A DNA stretch of 64,000 bases from Auricularia sp. M13. Lineage: Eukaryota; Basidiomycota; Agaricomycetes; Auriculariales; Auriculariaceae. Below, piece after piece: positions 11,908 through 23,930 of the stretch. The stretch covers positions 3,720,001 to 3,784,000 of the forward strand of contig CM073196.1 of the NCBI GenBank assembly GCA_037042915.1. The letters are read 5' to 3'. The notes below the pieces were generated by a model, which did no database searches, was not told the DNA's origin, and saw only the letters and a list, made by a program, of their open reading frames with translations. Position 1 is the stretch's first letter. The number at the start of each line of letters is the position of its first letter. The position numbers and the translations under genes were made by a program.

Positions 11908-14149
11908 ATGTCGCTCCTCCTCAAGCTCGCCGCGCTCCCTGTGGCGTACGCCGTCTACCTGACGCTCAAGGTCCTCAATGCCAAGAAGAAGATTGGCTAC
12001 TTCCCTGGCTTCACGCTCATCGTCTCGTCGCTGTATCCCATCCCGATGCCGCGCACCATTCGCGGCGTTATCATGCGGCGCGGATGGCCTTGGACTAATA
12101 AGTACGACTGTACGTGAGCTCGCGCCGCGTCTTGCATACTCTAAACTCCCATTTCGCAGTGTTCAAGGAGGCTGGACGCGATGTGATCTCGGTGGTATGC
12201 ATGCTTCCGTCCATTAGTCTCACGTCTGATTTCTCTGTTACAGACCTCGTTCCTTCCGGCCCGGGCGACCTATCACACCTGCGACCAGAAGGCGATCTTC
12301 CAAATGACGACCGCGCGTGCAAACAAGTGGTTGAAGCCACTAGCCGAGTTCTACGCGCCCTCCCTTGCTTTCGGTCCCAACCTGGTGCGTGATAAAGCTG
12401 CATTATGAGCAAATATATACTGAGAACCGTCCCGCCGCAGGTTGTCAGCGAAGGCAATGACTGGAAGGTATGATCCTGGACGCAGGCGCGGTGGTCCGTG
12501 CACTTACATCCCACATTTCTTATCTGCAGAGGATGCGGAAGCCTGTTAGCCCCGCGTTCGGCGATCGCAATGCGCGCTTGGTGTGGGACACGGCGGTCGA
12601 GGTTACCAAGACTCTCTTCGAGACGCCAAACTGGAAAGGGAAGAAGGAAGTTGATGCCGGCCACATCATTTACACGACGCTTCGGGTGAGACTTGCTCAA
12701 CAATCGTCACGTGTCTCCAAACTAAACATACCGGTCTAGATGGCCCTTCTCGTTCTTGTGAAGGCCGGCTTTGGGAGCGAAATCTCGTGGGATGAGACGG
12801 AGATCGCTCCTGGTGCGTGCATCGTGGATAACTCATACACGGTGGCTAATGTGTCTCCAGGACACACCATGTCCTTCATCTCGGCACTGCATATCGTTTC
12901 GGAGACGCTGCTTCAACGCTTCGTCATCCCTAAGTGGCTCTGGCGGTTCAATCCAACGTGGCGCAAGATGGAACTTGCTGGCCATGAATACACCGTACAG
13001 TCTTGCTTTCTCGTCCACTGTCGCCGTGGCTGATCAGATCTAGGCCTACGTCCGCGAGATGGTGCGCGAGCGCCGCAGCTCGCCCGAGAAGGCACAGATG
13101 TATGATATCTTCTCGGGCTTGCTCGAAGCTACGGGCGTCGACGACGACCCTATTAGCGACTATGAGCTTGAAGGTGGGCCGTTAGGAATGGAGTACAACC
13201 GAGACTTATTATTGTTAACAGGCAACCTATTCATCCTACTCCTTGCCGGTCATGAGGTACGTGCCCAATTTATGTTTGTCCGTACCGCTATACTAAACGC
13301 CCAATAGACCACGGCCCACACCATGGGCTTCGTTTTTGGCGTTCTTGCGCACCACCAGGACGAACAGGAGAAGCTCTACCAGCACATCATGGAGGTCAAG
13401 AACGCACTCAGGGCTGAGCCGGTATGCTACTAGGAGTAGATGATCGCCACTTGCTAATACGTATACAGACGTTCGACGATATGCCCCGCTTCAACCGCTG
13501 CCTTGCTGTGATAAATGAGACGCTTCGTCTGTACCCAGCAGTGCGTTCTGATAGCTTTCATCTGACTTTGTACTCACTTGAACGTGCAGATCTTGACCTT
13601 GGTTAAATTGAGCGCAGAGGACACGCAACTCCCCATGTCTGACGGCTCCAGTATCTATGTCCCGAAAGACACCATCGTCGAGATGTCTATCATTGGCATG
13701 CACTACCACCGTACGTTCATCGGTAAAGGTCTAATGGCATCCCATTCACCATTATCCTTGCAGCCCAATACTGGGAAAACCCCACTGAGTTCAACCCGGA
13801 GCGTTTCCTGCGCGACGACTGGCCGCGCAATGCGTTCATGCCCTTCAACGCCGGTCCCCGCGCCTGCCTCGGTCGCAAGTGCGTATCTCGATTGCGAGGC
13901 CGACCGCCGATGTCTGATGTATGTGTAGATTCTTCGAAACTGAGGCCGTCGCGTTCCTCGTCACGATGTTGTCCCACTACAGGATCAAGCCGCGCAATCC
14001 CAAGGCCACGCGCGACGAGCTCATCAACGCCCAGTTCGCTGTCTCTCTGTTGTAAGTCCACCGAGTCCACGGTTGAGAAGGGTGCTGACGCTGATTTGCG
14101 TATGCGCAGCCCTGTCGACCTTCCGCTCGTTTTCGAAAGACGTGCCTAA
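11908..14149 (+). CDS. Cytochrome P450 monooxygenase
   Basis: Heme-thiolate monooxygenase, microsomal type, about 530 residues in roughly a dozen exons. The N-terminal hydrophobic anchor is MSLLLKLAALPVAYAVYLTL. The C helix reads NDWKRMRKPVSPAF, the I helix LLLAGHETTAHT (AGxET oxygen-activation motif), the K helix NETLRLYP (ExxR), and the meander ENPTEFNPERF. The heme loop FNAGPRACLGRK has the axial Cys, and the protein ends PVDLPLVFERRA. All hallmark residues are present and I found no break. The exon joins I checked (for example after RDVISV and across HEY/TAYVREM) have GT-AG borders. Redox partner would be the general P450 reductase. Substrate and CYP family cannot be named from this sequence alone. 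No biosynthetic partner genes lie next to it. Confidence 0.93.
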
Positions 14150-14521
14150 GCACGCGTGCACATAGGCTTGCATATAACGTACAAAAACCGGAACCAGCCT
14201 GCCCCATGCAATGCGCGGGTCTGTAAAGGGTGTTAGAACTACATTTGCATATTGCTTGTTTGTGGAGCTTGAACTACCAGCTGTCTGCGTGGATGGATCT
14301 GATTTAGTGGATACCTATTTGAATGGATATATACCATCTACATACTTGGTACCGCCGCACGAGTAGACTGCTACTTGCGTTTAACGTCCGGCATTGGTAG
14401 TGTGACTCAAGCTGACTTTCCGGATAATACCGCATCTTACCTAACTACCTGTACCGCTGCAGCAATCACTGCGTGCAGGCAGCTAGCCGTCGCCCTTATT
14501 ATTGTCGAGCTCTTCCCAGCT

Positions 14522-16906
14522 ATGTGGTCAGATTCTGAGTCGGACGACGAGTATTATGGACCCGACGAGGGAAACGAGTACAAATACTACTCTCAAACCG
14601 AACTCGAGCTTCGCCTGCTTCAAAGATGGGAACATGAAGCCAAGAACTACATGTCCACGCACTTGCGCCGACGCGTTGGCAACGACGGCGACGAAGCTCC
14701 ACCGGTCATTAACGACCAGCGCGCGCTCATGCGCGAGCGATGCACTCAGGATGATCTCGACTGGCTTGAGGATTGGAGGTCTCCACGCGTTAAGCGATTC
14801 TTCCGTGATATGGCCGGTTTTCATCTGGTCAGTACCGCACGTCCAGGCCGCCTAAGTTACTGAACCGCTGACAGGGAGAACTTGACCTGACCGGCCGCTT
14901 TCACAATGTATGTCAAAGTATTGTTGAGATAGCAAGCGACTTGACTAAGGCTGCTTGATTGTACCAACAGCGCTATACAAAACTGAGGGCTAGGTGGGAT
15001 GCCTATATCCTAGACTTCCAGGCTCTTGCTCCATATGTTGGCGAGGCTCCGGATACGAGACCAGAGCTTGTCCGTGATGACGACGGCAACTATCGAGTCG
15101 TCGAGACTGTCGTCAACGTCCCTGTAATATCGGACGCGGCTGTCTGGAAGGCTTTCAGGACCAAGTGGAAGTTGTCTCCTCTGCAGACTTACGAGGAAAT
15201 TGTCCAACTCACTGGTACGGGCTTGGCGGTCTGTTACAGGTAGTTGACTGAAGAAATCTCTAGACTACACACGCCATACCCTCGAGCGAAACCCTCAGCC
15301 GAAATTTCAACAACTTTGTCTGGTTGATCTACCACCAGAGATACTGCACGACGTCTTCGCGCATGCCGGATCGTACACGCTTGCCGACTGCTGTATGCTT
15401 GCTTCTACATCAAAATATCTGCACGACGTGGGACGTCCGTTCATATACATAGTAAGTCCACCGAGGCTCTCATGGTATCACAGACCTCGATCATCTTACC
15501 AAGCGTTCTAGTCGCGCAACTTGCTGCTCGGGAAACAGTTCGCCTATCTCAAACTACGGGACGATCACTCTGAAGAAGAGGCCACGGCAGTTCAGCACAA
15601 GATGATGCATGATGGCGAGCATCTCGTTGAACAGCTGGACTTTCTGATAGGGCGACCGGACATTACCCAGAAAATTCGCTCATTGCGGCTTTGCAATAAT
15701 TGGTGCAATCTCCGGTACCCTGATACCCCCCAAGCCCTTGCCCACTTCTCTGACAGAGACATGTTCGGCCGCGTACTTGAAAGGATGAACGAATTCTTCA
15801 AAGGGACCTCGCTTAACTCCCTAACCATCCTTGGATTTCCTATCGACGTTGGCTTGCTGCACTCCGTCGCGCACCAATCTGAACTGCGCGATGCCAGATT
15901 TCTTTGCTGTCGGCTCACGCACGCCGCTCGGAGATTCCTCGTATCAGAGCGCACTAGAGACGTGGTGTTCTCTAACCTCAGATACATTGACTTTCTGCTG
16001 CCTCGCGAGCCCGACGGCCAGTCATCCCTCTGGGCGGTTCTTGCGCTTTGTCCTCACATCACCCATCTTACCGTCAGATCTGTCAGGAGTGACGCCGTTG
16101 GATTCTATCTACCTCTTCACGCCATGCATGCTCGGCTTGCGGATCCATTATGTTCTCTCGAACGTATTGATTTTGACGGTGTAGGGTCGTGGATCTTAAA
16201 CCTGGAATTGCTCATGGAATGGTTTCGGTCGGCCACGGCAGCGGGTCCTCTGCGAGTCACGCACCTTCGGCTCGTGTTCACGTATGGTGTCCAGGACGAC
16301 TTCATCGCCGAACTCCTTCACGAACTGCATTCCCGGTCGGCGCCTCTAGCCGTGATTGTACTGGACGGCCTGGCTCTCAATGGCCCGCCGACCGTCTTCG
16401 GGCTCATAGCCCAACTATTTCCAGACTTAAATGGTCTGACGATCATGCGCCGGGCCAACGAGCGACAGACGAAGTTGAAGTCATGCCACTGGCCACGTCC
16501 CATTTACGAGTATGCGGAAGCGCTGTCAGCATTCAGCCGACTGCGTTACTTTGGTGCAAACTTCAGCTATAACTTTGAGGCGCTGCAGCCCGAGTTATTG
16601 GAATTCTTCGACGGTCCAATCGCTGACGAGCAGCGGCGGGCAGAGCGCAAAGAATGGCGGGATTTCTATGGCCATGACGGAGCGGCACTCTACCACCAGG
16701 GCATAGCACGTCCTTTCGCAACACATTGCCCTTCACTGGAGTTCTTCGTCCTCCCGAAGTCACTGTATTATTGCGTCATCAAGCGAACGGCGTCGGGTAG
16801 AATGCAGTTTGTGGACGCGATGAGGCGGGAACATGCAGCATACTACAGCACAATGCAGCAGTATAGTCCTGATTTCTTTAGTTCGTGGGCCCGCGAGGGC
16901 GAGTAG
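14522..16906 (+). CDS. F-box protein
   Basis: Putative substrate receptor of an SCF ubiquitin ligase, roughly 720 residues over five exons. An acidic start (MWSDSESDDEYYG) is followed by a helical region split by short introns (FHL/GELDLTGRFHN/RYTKLR). The F-box is at about residue 210: LCLVDLPPEILHDVFAHAG, then LADCCMLASTSKYLHDVGR. The last exon (about 15512-16906) holds a 460-residue leucine-rich C-terminal part with irregular LRR-like strands (SLRLCNNWCNL, ITHLTVRSV, LNGLTIMRR) and ends WAREGE. Mushroom genomes carry large families of such F-box proteins with unknown targets. I chose the ATG at 14522; the frame stays open upstream to 14375, so a longer N-terminus is possible. Confidence 0.83.
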
Positions 16907-17068
16907 TCGCTATTCATACGTATGCCTTGCCCAATAGATTCTCACGACTCATATTGATTCAACTTTAATCTATCGAGTTGCCAACTGCATTGCCAGAATT
17001 TATACATGTTAAGATATCTATCCGACCATCATAATAAGCTCGTGGGAAGCCGTGGACGCGAGACGAGA

Positions 17069-18697
17069 TCAGACGGTAATATTCACCTGGCCGCGGAAGA
17101 CCTTGGCCGTCTGAATAGCCTGTCGAGCCTGTTCCATTGTCAGGCCCTCGATATCGATAGAGTACATTGACGGTCCCCTCTGATAATCGTGAGCGCAGGC
17201 GCCGTTTCGAGAAAAATTCACACATACCATGCGACGGAGCTGGTCCTGCATACCGCGTTGTTGCTCAGGCGCCATCATCGCGCTGACGGCCCAGGACATC
17301 AAATCGATTTGCTCGTCATTGCTGAGCCCAGCGTCGATGAACGTCGTCCGGTGTTTATCGTGTTCCTCCTGGGGGTCGGCACCGGTTGCACGAAGACGAC
17401 AGAGGAGCTCGCAGATGGTCTTGTGCGGATGAGGTGTCGCGCGCCAGTCCGCGCGTTGACAGCCACGGCAACAGTAGCGCGCTAGCTTGCAAGCCGCGCA
17501 CCAGGGGAACGGCGCTGCCTCGTCTTCGTCCAGCATTTTGCGCGAGCAGCCCGGGCCCGAGCATGATCGCTGCGTAGCGAGCCGGCGCAGGTGCGTGAAG
17601 ACAAAGTTGACCATGGTGTTGCCGGTGTGCTTGAGGTTCTCCTTGAAGAACTCGACGAACACCTCGTCGAGGTCTTCCACTTTGACGCCGACCTTTGTAC
17701 ACAGCTCGACTGCATGGCCGACAAGGATTGGGAAGCCTTCATGGTCCCGCGGGAGCGCGCGCGCCGCTTTACAGATTGCACTGTAGAAGACGGGTTCATA
17801 GCCGACCGTGAGTGGCACACCGTCGTTAGACACCGAATCTGGCCCGCGCTCGAGGATGTTGAGGAAGTGTGCGGCGGTGTCCAGTGCCTTGCCCTGCATC
17901 GTACGAAGGGGACGAACGCGTCGGATGGGCACTGGCCCCTCCCATTTGTCCGGAACGTTGCTCAGGTCACCCCTCAGCATTTGCGCCAGCACATATACGA
18001 GCTGGGCATGCACAGGCTGCACCGTGAGTTCCGGATATATTCTGGGGCGTACCACCGTCAGCATGACGGTGAGCAGAGCGATTGGCCCATTCGACATGCG
18101 AAAGCTGGACCACAAGACCAGCATTTCGACCGTGACGCGCGAGCCGAACGGGAAGAGCTGCTCCATCGAGGTCGGCCATGCACCGCGACTATTCTTGAAT
18201 GACTTGTTGGGCCGTACACGCGTTACCGTGGATTGAGGTCCGGCTTCGAGACACGCGCGAAGAGCAAGACATAGGCCCTCAACCAGCATGAAAAGCTCGT
18301 CTTCGGGTCCGTCGCCGTAGTTAGGGTTCGACATGCGAAACATCCTGTGGCTCGCGCCCCAAGGACAGTTCTTGAGATTATTAGAAAGCTGCCTGCGCAG
18401 TTCGGGGAGGGAGCCGATATCGCGCGGCATGGTGAGCATAGCCATGCTGGAGTTGAAAAATGCTGGATATTCCATGCGCATCTGCTCGACGACGCCGATA
18501 TTGCCGTTCAGAAGATACTCCTGAAAGAACCATCCAAGCACATGAATACAGAGTGGGCAGCATTTTGGCTGCGCCGAGTCCTGCATAGACTCTGTGAGCA
18601 TAGGAAGGCGTTCCAGCGTGTCGTTTGGATCGCATTTTTTGGCAAGGCGCATAACACGCCTCAGAGCGGTGGCCTGGTCCATATTGCGGCGCGACAT
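17069..18697 (-). CDS. MYND-type zinc finger protein
   Basis: Protein of about 526 residues with a helical N-terminal body and a C-terminal MYND finger, a protein-protein interaction zinc module. The finger reads CSGPGCSRK, then WCAACKLARYCCRGCQ, then HPHKTIC near residues 385-430, giving the C-x4-C, C-x2-C, C-x2-C, H-x3-C layout. The rest has no recognisable catalytic domain; in particular I see no SET domain. An in-frame 48-bp stretch (17180-17227) with GTATGT donor, CTCAC branch point and CAG end is best read as an intron near the 3' end. If it is retained the protein is 16 residues longer. Such MYND proteins form large families of unknown function in mushrooms. Confidence 0.85.
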   Translation of the reverse strand: MSRRNMDQATALRRVMRLAKKCDPNDTLERLPMLTESMQDSAQPKCCPLCIHVLGWFFQEYLLNGNIGVVEQMRMEYPAFFNSSMAMLTMPRDIGSLPELRRQLSNNLKNCPWGASHRMFRMSNPNYGDGPEDELFMLVEGLCLALRACLEAGPQSTVTRVRPNKSFKNSRGAWPTSMEQLFPFGSRVTVEMLVLWSSFRMSNGPIALLTVMLTVVRPRIYPELTVQPVHAQLVYVLAQMLRGDLSNVPDKWEGPVPIRRVRPLRTMQGKALDTAAHFLNILERGPDSVSNDGVPLTVGYEPVFYSAICKAARALPRDHEGFPILVGHAVELCTKVGVKVEDLDEVFVEFFKENLKHTGNTMVNFVFTHLRRLATQRSCSGPGCSRKMLDEDEAAPFPWCAACKLARYCCRGCQRADWRATPHPHKTICELLCRLRATGADPQEEHDKHRTTFIDAGLSNDEQIDLMSWAVSAMMAPEQQRGMQDQLRRMVCVNFSRNGACAHDYQRGPSMYSIDIEGLTMEQARQAIQTAKVFRGQVNITV

Positions 18698-19224
18698 CGG
18701 CTACAACGTCGCGATAGCAACTTGGACTGTGCAAGCGCCGAAAAACGAGAGAGATAGACGCGAGTTGGAACCCCGCAACAGACGCGTTAACTCCGCCCGC
18801 CATCTTCACTCTGGTGCTCACACACGGGCTTCACGTCGAAACTACCTCTTGAGAATAGATTTGTTGCTCAATGAGATACAAGGGAGAAATTTTTAGAAAC
18901 TTAGGGCATGAATTCTATTCCAATATTCGCTCGTTACTCTCAGCAGAGTCCGGACACTACATCACGCTCACCCAATGTCTGTCTTGACCAACTCCCATGC
19001 GCAGTGACATATGCTACTGTAATATGCAGAACATTGTTTCAGAGCGGGCCGAGGAGGGCGTTCCAATCGTAACCAGGTCTCGGTCCATAATGAAACACGG
19101 TGAAACACTCAAAAAAGACTTTAAAAGGTTGAGTTGCCTACGAGTAGAATTACTATCTAGCGATCTTCTCATACGCCATTGATCAAGCTCTATAACGTCC
19201 CATCAGCCATATACAACAACCAGC
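18698..19224. other. Intergenic, no supported feature
   Basis: About 530 bp of ordinary, AT-richer sequence between divergent genes. No ORF, RNA or repeat can be supported; it presumably holds both promoters. Confidence 0.5.
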
Positions 19225-19941
19225 ATGTCCACCGTAAACGTTCCAGCTGCTGCCGCCTCCGCAACCCAGGATGCATTCACGCGCACAGCTAGCCCCGAAC
19301 ATGCAACACTCGAGCAGATGAGCCACAGCCGACGAGGATCCGTCCCAGCCACTGTCTCGTCCGCCGCTGGCACTGTGTCGGACGCCGGGACGACGGGAAC
19401 ACGTGTGACCCTCCCGCACGACGTGATTGCTAAGCTCGAGAAGGCCGAGGGTGAGTGAACCACTCCAATCTCCTTTTCAACAATTCTGATCCCTCCTTAG
19501 CCAAGGAAGCGAAGCAAGTCTCGAAGATCCTCGTGCAAGAGGGCAAAACGACTGAGAAGGCGCTGTCTGCGGCTATCAAAGAACTTGCTACGCTCGAGAA
19601 GGAACACAAGAGGGGAGCCAAAGCCGAATCTTCTGCGGAGAAGGCGAGCACGAAGGCGGCGAAGAAGGCGCACAAGCTCGAGGTCGCATATCTGAAGGCG
19701 AAGAGCAAATTCGAACAGGCGCAGGCAGATATCGAGGCGAAAGCGGCGTTGCTGCAGACAGCGAAAACGCACGCCGCCATGATTCACGAGAAATTGCAGG
19801 CGAAGACGAAGGACGTCGAGGAGATGCGCCAGCAAAAGGCTATTGACGACGTGAGTCTATCTTGTGGCTTCCCCGAGAACGGGATGCTGACTTTTAATGC
19901 AGCGCGAACGGTCTGCCAAACTGGAGGTTCTGAAGCTCTGA
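19225..19941 (+). CDS. Small coiled-coil protein of unknown function
   Basis: Three exons (19225-19450, 19501-19850, 19903-19941) give 204 residues. The first 75 are Ala/Ser/Thr-rich and look disordered (MSTVNVPAAAASATQ). The rest is one long charged coiled coil with repeated Lys-Ala-Glu heptads (AEKASTKAAKKAHKLEVAYL), ending RERSAKLEVLKL. There is no signal peptide, membrane segment or known domain. Both introns have perfect GTGAGT donors, and the phases join exactly, which supports the model. I do not recognise the protein; a structural or scaffold role is only suggested by the coiled coil. Confidence 0.72.
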
Positions 19942-20010
19942 AGGCCAAGCGTTGGCTTGTAATAGATGCAATGGACGATATAATTTATCGTGTACTGTGA
20001 TGCGCGCAGC

Positions 20011-22081
20011 CTATGTTGAGGGTCGACATATGCCGTTCAGCCAGAGCTGCATCAAATTGAAGTTGAACATGTCCCGCGCGTCCCAGTCCATCGGGGCTTT
20101 GACATATTGCAATCCGGCCTGCGCAAGTAATGACCGATAAGCTACTCACACCTGCAGGCGACAAGTCATATTACACACCTTGATAGGGTTAGGGTAGTCT
20201 GCCTCCAAGAAAGTCGCCATGAAGTGCACATCGTCTATCGTACAAGCGTCAGCAACCAAAGGGAGTGCAGCAGCAATATTCAAATGCGCACCGTATCCGC
20301 TCTTGATGGGGCGTCTATCCCGCACGATATTTCGTCCGTTATGCAGCCGCGCAAGTCTGTCGGCGGGCAAGGCATTGATCCTCGTATCGCCCTTCGCGCG
20401 GTGTCCTTCAATCCACCGCCGCATCCGCCGGTTGCGCCAGTAGAACTCCCGATAATTGGAGTTACGCTTTTCCGGCGAATGATACCATGTGTATTGCCCG
20501 CGCCAGTCGGGGAGCAGCCTGTCGAACGCGTCGCGCAGCTCGTTGAGGTCCTCGTAGCAACCACGCCAGTAGACTATGGATTGCACCACCACGTCTGCAC
20601 GAAGGTCGAGAACGCGTTGGACGTCCCAACTATAGTAACTGTGAGCAACATGGACGATGCAGCAGAGGCTGACGTACGTGTAGTTTTGAAAGTCATGCCA
20701 GTCGAAGACGATAGAGTACAGGCTGTCGGAGGGTATGTCACACTGTCGGTCAGGGCATTCAGGAGTGAACTTGTCTGCATAGCAGACCGAAATAAGGCTC
20801 TGAAAAAGCGTTTTCAGGACAATAGCGCACCCGTTCCGTCTGGGAAAACAACATATGATGTTGTCCCCCAGTTGTAGAGATGTTCTGCGTTGGTCGGGAT
20901 ACCGCGCAGATAGTTGATAACGCGCGTGTACCTGGAGGACAGTCAGTACAAGGTACGATATTGAGTGACGGTTGCCAGTACATCTGACGAATCATTGAAT
21001 CACCCGAGAACACAATTCTTTTGCCCATGAAACATCGTTGGGCGTCTTCAGGCGTGAAGAACGCGTAACCTTCATCGTGGTGCATGTCCGGACCATCTGT
21101 ACTCGCTGTCATCAACGGCTAGCGTACACGGCAGGCGAGTCAAAGACGCACAGGGATGCCATAAATCATCTTCTAACCACCGACCAGGCGAATCAAAGTC
21201 CAGCGTGTCTGGACGTTTGGCGCTTAGATCTGCACTGACACCAGAGGAACCAGCAGAAAGAACTCGGCCAAGACTGGCTGGTTCTCCAGAGCGCCAGACA
21301 ACGCAAGGCTTATCGCTGTCACCGGGCGCGCAAAGGCCGGGAAACGGACAGTGCGACACTGGATATGTGCTCTGACAGTCTCTACCGCGATATTGCGCCA
21401 CCCAGGCTGCTGGAGGATGCGCCACGACGATATTGGAGTATGCTGATGCCGGAGCAAGACCTGATATCGGTTCGACGGTGAAGTTGGTCGCGCCATTCGC
21501 TGCGCGGTCGCCAGGGAGTTCATGTTCAGCATATTCGGGGTCAATCCCTATGAAACCGCGATCCAGCATAAGCCACGGTATTCTGGTGCAAGAAACAATC
21601 TTCAGCAAGCTGCCAAAGCACTGTAGCATAATTGAATTTGACGAACCGAGCGGCTTCACGAGCATAGCTGAACCTCAGTCCTTCAGAGACTGTGTCGCGT
21701 CTTAAACGCGAGTTTCGCCATATTCTAAGCAGGCCGCGCCACCATTGGTCCTTTCCAACTGCGAGTAATAGGAACAAGAAGTTGGCCAGAATATAGAGGG
21801 CCAGAAACCAAAGCGCCAGTCGACCACGCCTCGTGCGCAATAATCTCGAAGGCAAGGAGTCCCCGGGCACAGTCAATCTGTTCCGCTTCGCGCCTAAGCC
21901 TCGATGTGAATAGGCAGATGGTGAGCGCCCATGCTTGTACATCCAGCGCGACGAGGAAGATGAACGGGGCCAACCGTCGAACGCGTTCCCAACTCCGCAT
22001 GCCCTCCTCCTTCTTACCCAGGAGCCGATTGAAGGCAGTCGTTGAAGCATATATCTTGTACTGAATCACAGTTTTCGACAT
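20011..22081 (-). CDS. PC-esterase/CAS1-like SGNH-type membrane protein
   Basis: Minus-strand multi-exon gene of the fungal family related to the N-terminal SGNH/PC-esterase part of CAS1-type polysaccharide O-acetylation proteins. After the start MSKTVIQYKIYASTTAFNRL comes a hydrophobic membrane anchor (APFIFLVALDVQAW). A middle exon ends DSPGRWLEDDLWHP and joins over an intron to STDGPDMHHDEGYAFF, the W-x-P/DG/M-H block of the family. Block I follows: GKRIVFSGDSMIRQMYW, with GDS as the nucleophile. Near the C-terminus, TIDDVHFMATFLEADY gives the D-x-x-H pair. A last exon (AGLQYVKAPMDWDARD, ending RPST at 20011) is reached through a 60-bp intron. Likely a Golgi/secretory enzyme acting on glycans; substrate unknown. 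Exon borders between 21250 and 21950 are not certain. Confidence 0.68.
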
Positions 22082-22180
22082 TTGGTCACTTTGGCGTTCA
22101 TCGGGCGAGAGCGAGAGACAGAGAGAGAGGAATTGAATTCGTTGCACAGGTAAGGAGTGTTGTGCGTAGTACATGCAGCA

Positions 22181-22262
22181 AGAGGGCTCATTGATCGAGC
22201 AAATAGAACGTGAAGGACCGGTAATCACAAGAGGGCTCGCTGACCGAGCAAATAGAACGGGA
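22181..22262. repeat. Two-copy imperfect direct repeat, 49-bp period
   Basis: AGAGGGCTC followed by a short variable part and GAGCAAATAGAACG occurs at 22181 and again at 22230. The two copies differ at a few bases (ATTGATC versus GCTGACC). It lies in the upstream region of the PC-esterase-like gene, about 100 bp before its start, so it could be a duplicated regulatory segment. Confidence 0.6.
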
Positions 22263-22482
22263 AGGGAGGGGGTGCGTGGTAATTACACGACCATACAATG
22301 GCGCACAACGGAGCGCGCGGTAGGGGGAGGTAAGGAGAGGGGAGAAGCCCAGCAGTCGCGCCTATGCGCGGTATTGCGGACTTGGGTGGGCATGGGATAG
22401 GAGTCATGGAACATACCTTGAGGTGCATGGTGGATGAGGAGGAGGGGATGGGAGGGAAGGCATACGGAAAATGCGCTGGCGC

Positions 22483-23930
22483 TCACTGCTGGCAAAGCTT
22501 CAACAGCTCGTGAAAATGGTCGTTGACGAACGCGGCGACGCAGGTCATGACACGCAGCACGAATTCGGTATCCGCCTCGTCTTTGTAAAGCTCGCCCGCA
22601 ACGTATGTCTTGCCTCGGTAGTGCGTGTCGTGCAGGACGAGACGGGCCTTCTTGAGCTGCTTGGCAGTCATAAACCGCGCGCAGGACACGAAAAATTCGG
22701 CGACGCTGGTTTCATTGACGAGGTGGAGTGAGTATTCGGGACTGTGGTGCGTTTAGCATGGGCCTGACGTTCGAAAGCGGGCAGCGTACCTGAAGAGGAC
22801 GGGGAAGGGGAGCTCACGGATGTGGATGGGATCTGGTGAAGACATGCAATTGTTCCTGAAGTGGGAAACGCGCCGCTCCCAGACCGTGTACGCCTCCTGC
22901 GGAGTAAGCACCTCGGGGTTCTTGCGACGCTCGGCGTGAGCGGCCGCCGCCGCCCGGCGTTCCTGTTCGAGATGTTGGAACCGCTGGGCCGCCAACTTCT
23001 CGCGGGCGTCGATCTCCTGCAGCCGACGGCGCTTCTCCTCGAGGTCGCGCATATGGGCCTCCTTGGCGCGATGGTTCGCCTCACGCATCGCGGCCTCGGC
23101 GCGCGCGAGCTTGATCTCGATTTCCTCCAGCAGCGCTTTGCGCTTGCGCTTGTACTCCTCGCGCTGGGCTCTGCGGCTCGCGCGCGCGCTCGCGGTCTTC
23201 GGGAGCCGCGGCCGCTGCTGGTGCATGCGCTTCGCCGGGCGCGCCTCGGGGTGCTCGTGCGTCTGCACCTTGGCGCGCTTGCCGAACGCGTTGGGCGCGC
23301 CGGTGCTCGACGCCTGGTCGCCGGGCCGGACGGTGTCGACGCTCATGTGGCTGGCGCGCGAGGCGACGGTGTGCGTGTCGACGCTCATCGCCGAGTAGAG
23401 CTGCGAGACGACGGACTGCATCGGCGAGCCGGGAGGGAGACTGGGCTCGTTGCGGAGGGAGGTGAAGCGCGCTGAAGGCGACGAGGGCGCGCGGCGGGGT
23501 GTAGCGGTGCCCTCGCTCGAGGCGTCCGACTCGGAGTCCGAGTCCAGTTCGGGGACGTCGTCGCGGTACTGCGAGGTCGACGAGCGGATGCGGACCGCCG
23601 TTGGGAAACCTTTCTGCGGGATGGTGCAGATGTGGGTGCCGGCGAGCTTGATCCTGTCCCACGCGTCGCGCTCCATCAAATACTCCACACTGTGTACGAG
23701 TCAGTGACAATATCCATACAACAACAAATGAAGACATACCCATCCAACACGACGGTGCGCGGCCAGGTCCCTTCGTCGATGACTCCAGGAGCGAGCCTCG
23801 GCGGAGGAACCCACGAACAACGCCATTGCCCTGGGATAGAGTCGTCGACGACCGCGCGAGGCCGATATTTCGCGGTGTTGTCGGGGCTCAAGAGGTCTTC
23901 GGGGTCGACCCAGTTCGCGAAATGCAGCAT
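22483..23930 (-). CDS. Conserved-looking coiled-coil protein of unknown function
   Basis: Three exons on the minus strand. The first starts MLHFANWVDPEDLLSPDN (ATG at 23930) and has RPRAVVDDSIPGQWRCSW, which looks like a folded N-terminal module. After an intron it continues VEYLMERDAWDRIKLAGTH. A disordered Ser/Pro/Asp linker follows, then a basic coiled coil of about 90 residues (QREEYKRKRKALLEEIEIKL and onward), then AYTVWERRVSHFRNN. The last exon adds SPEYSLHLVNETSVAEFFVS and LRVMTCVAAFVNDHFHELL, ending at 22483. The exon phases join cleanly. I have a sense that this family recurs in mushroom genomes but know no function. There is no catalytic motif. Confidence 0.68.

Noticed and set aside
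7565-16906. Secondary-metabolite gene cluster (dehydrogenase, P450)
   Set aside because: GPI14 lies between them and no backbone synthase, transporter or regulator is present.
17189-18236. Plus-strand frames across the MYND gene
   Set aside because: Shadows of the long minus-strand coding exon.
22861-23475. Leu/Ala/Arg-rich plus-strand frame of about 200 codons
   Set aside because: Antisense shadow of the coiled-coil gene at 22483-23930, which has good introns and a sensible protein.
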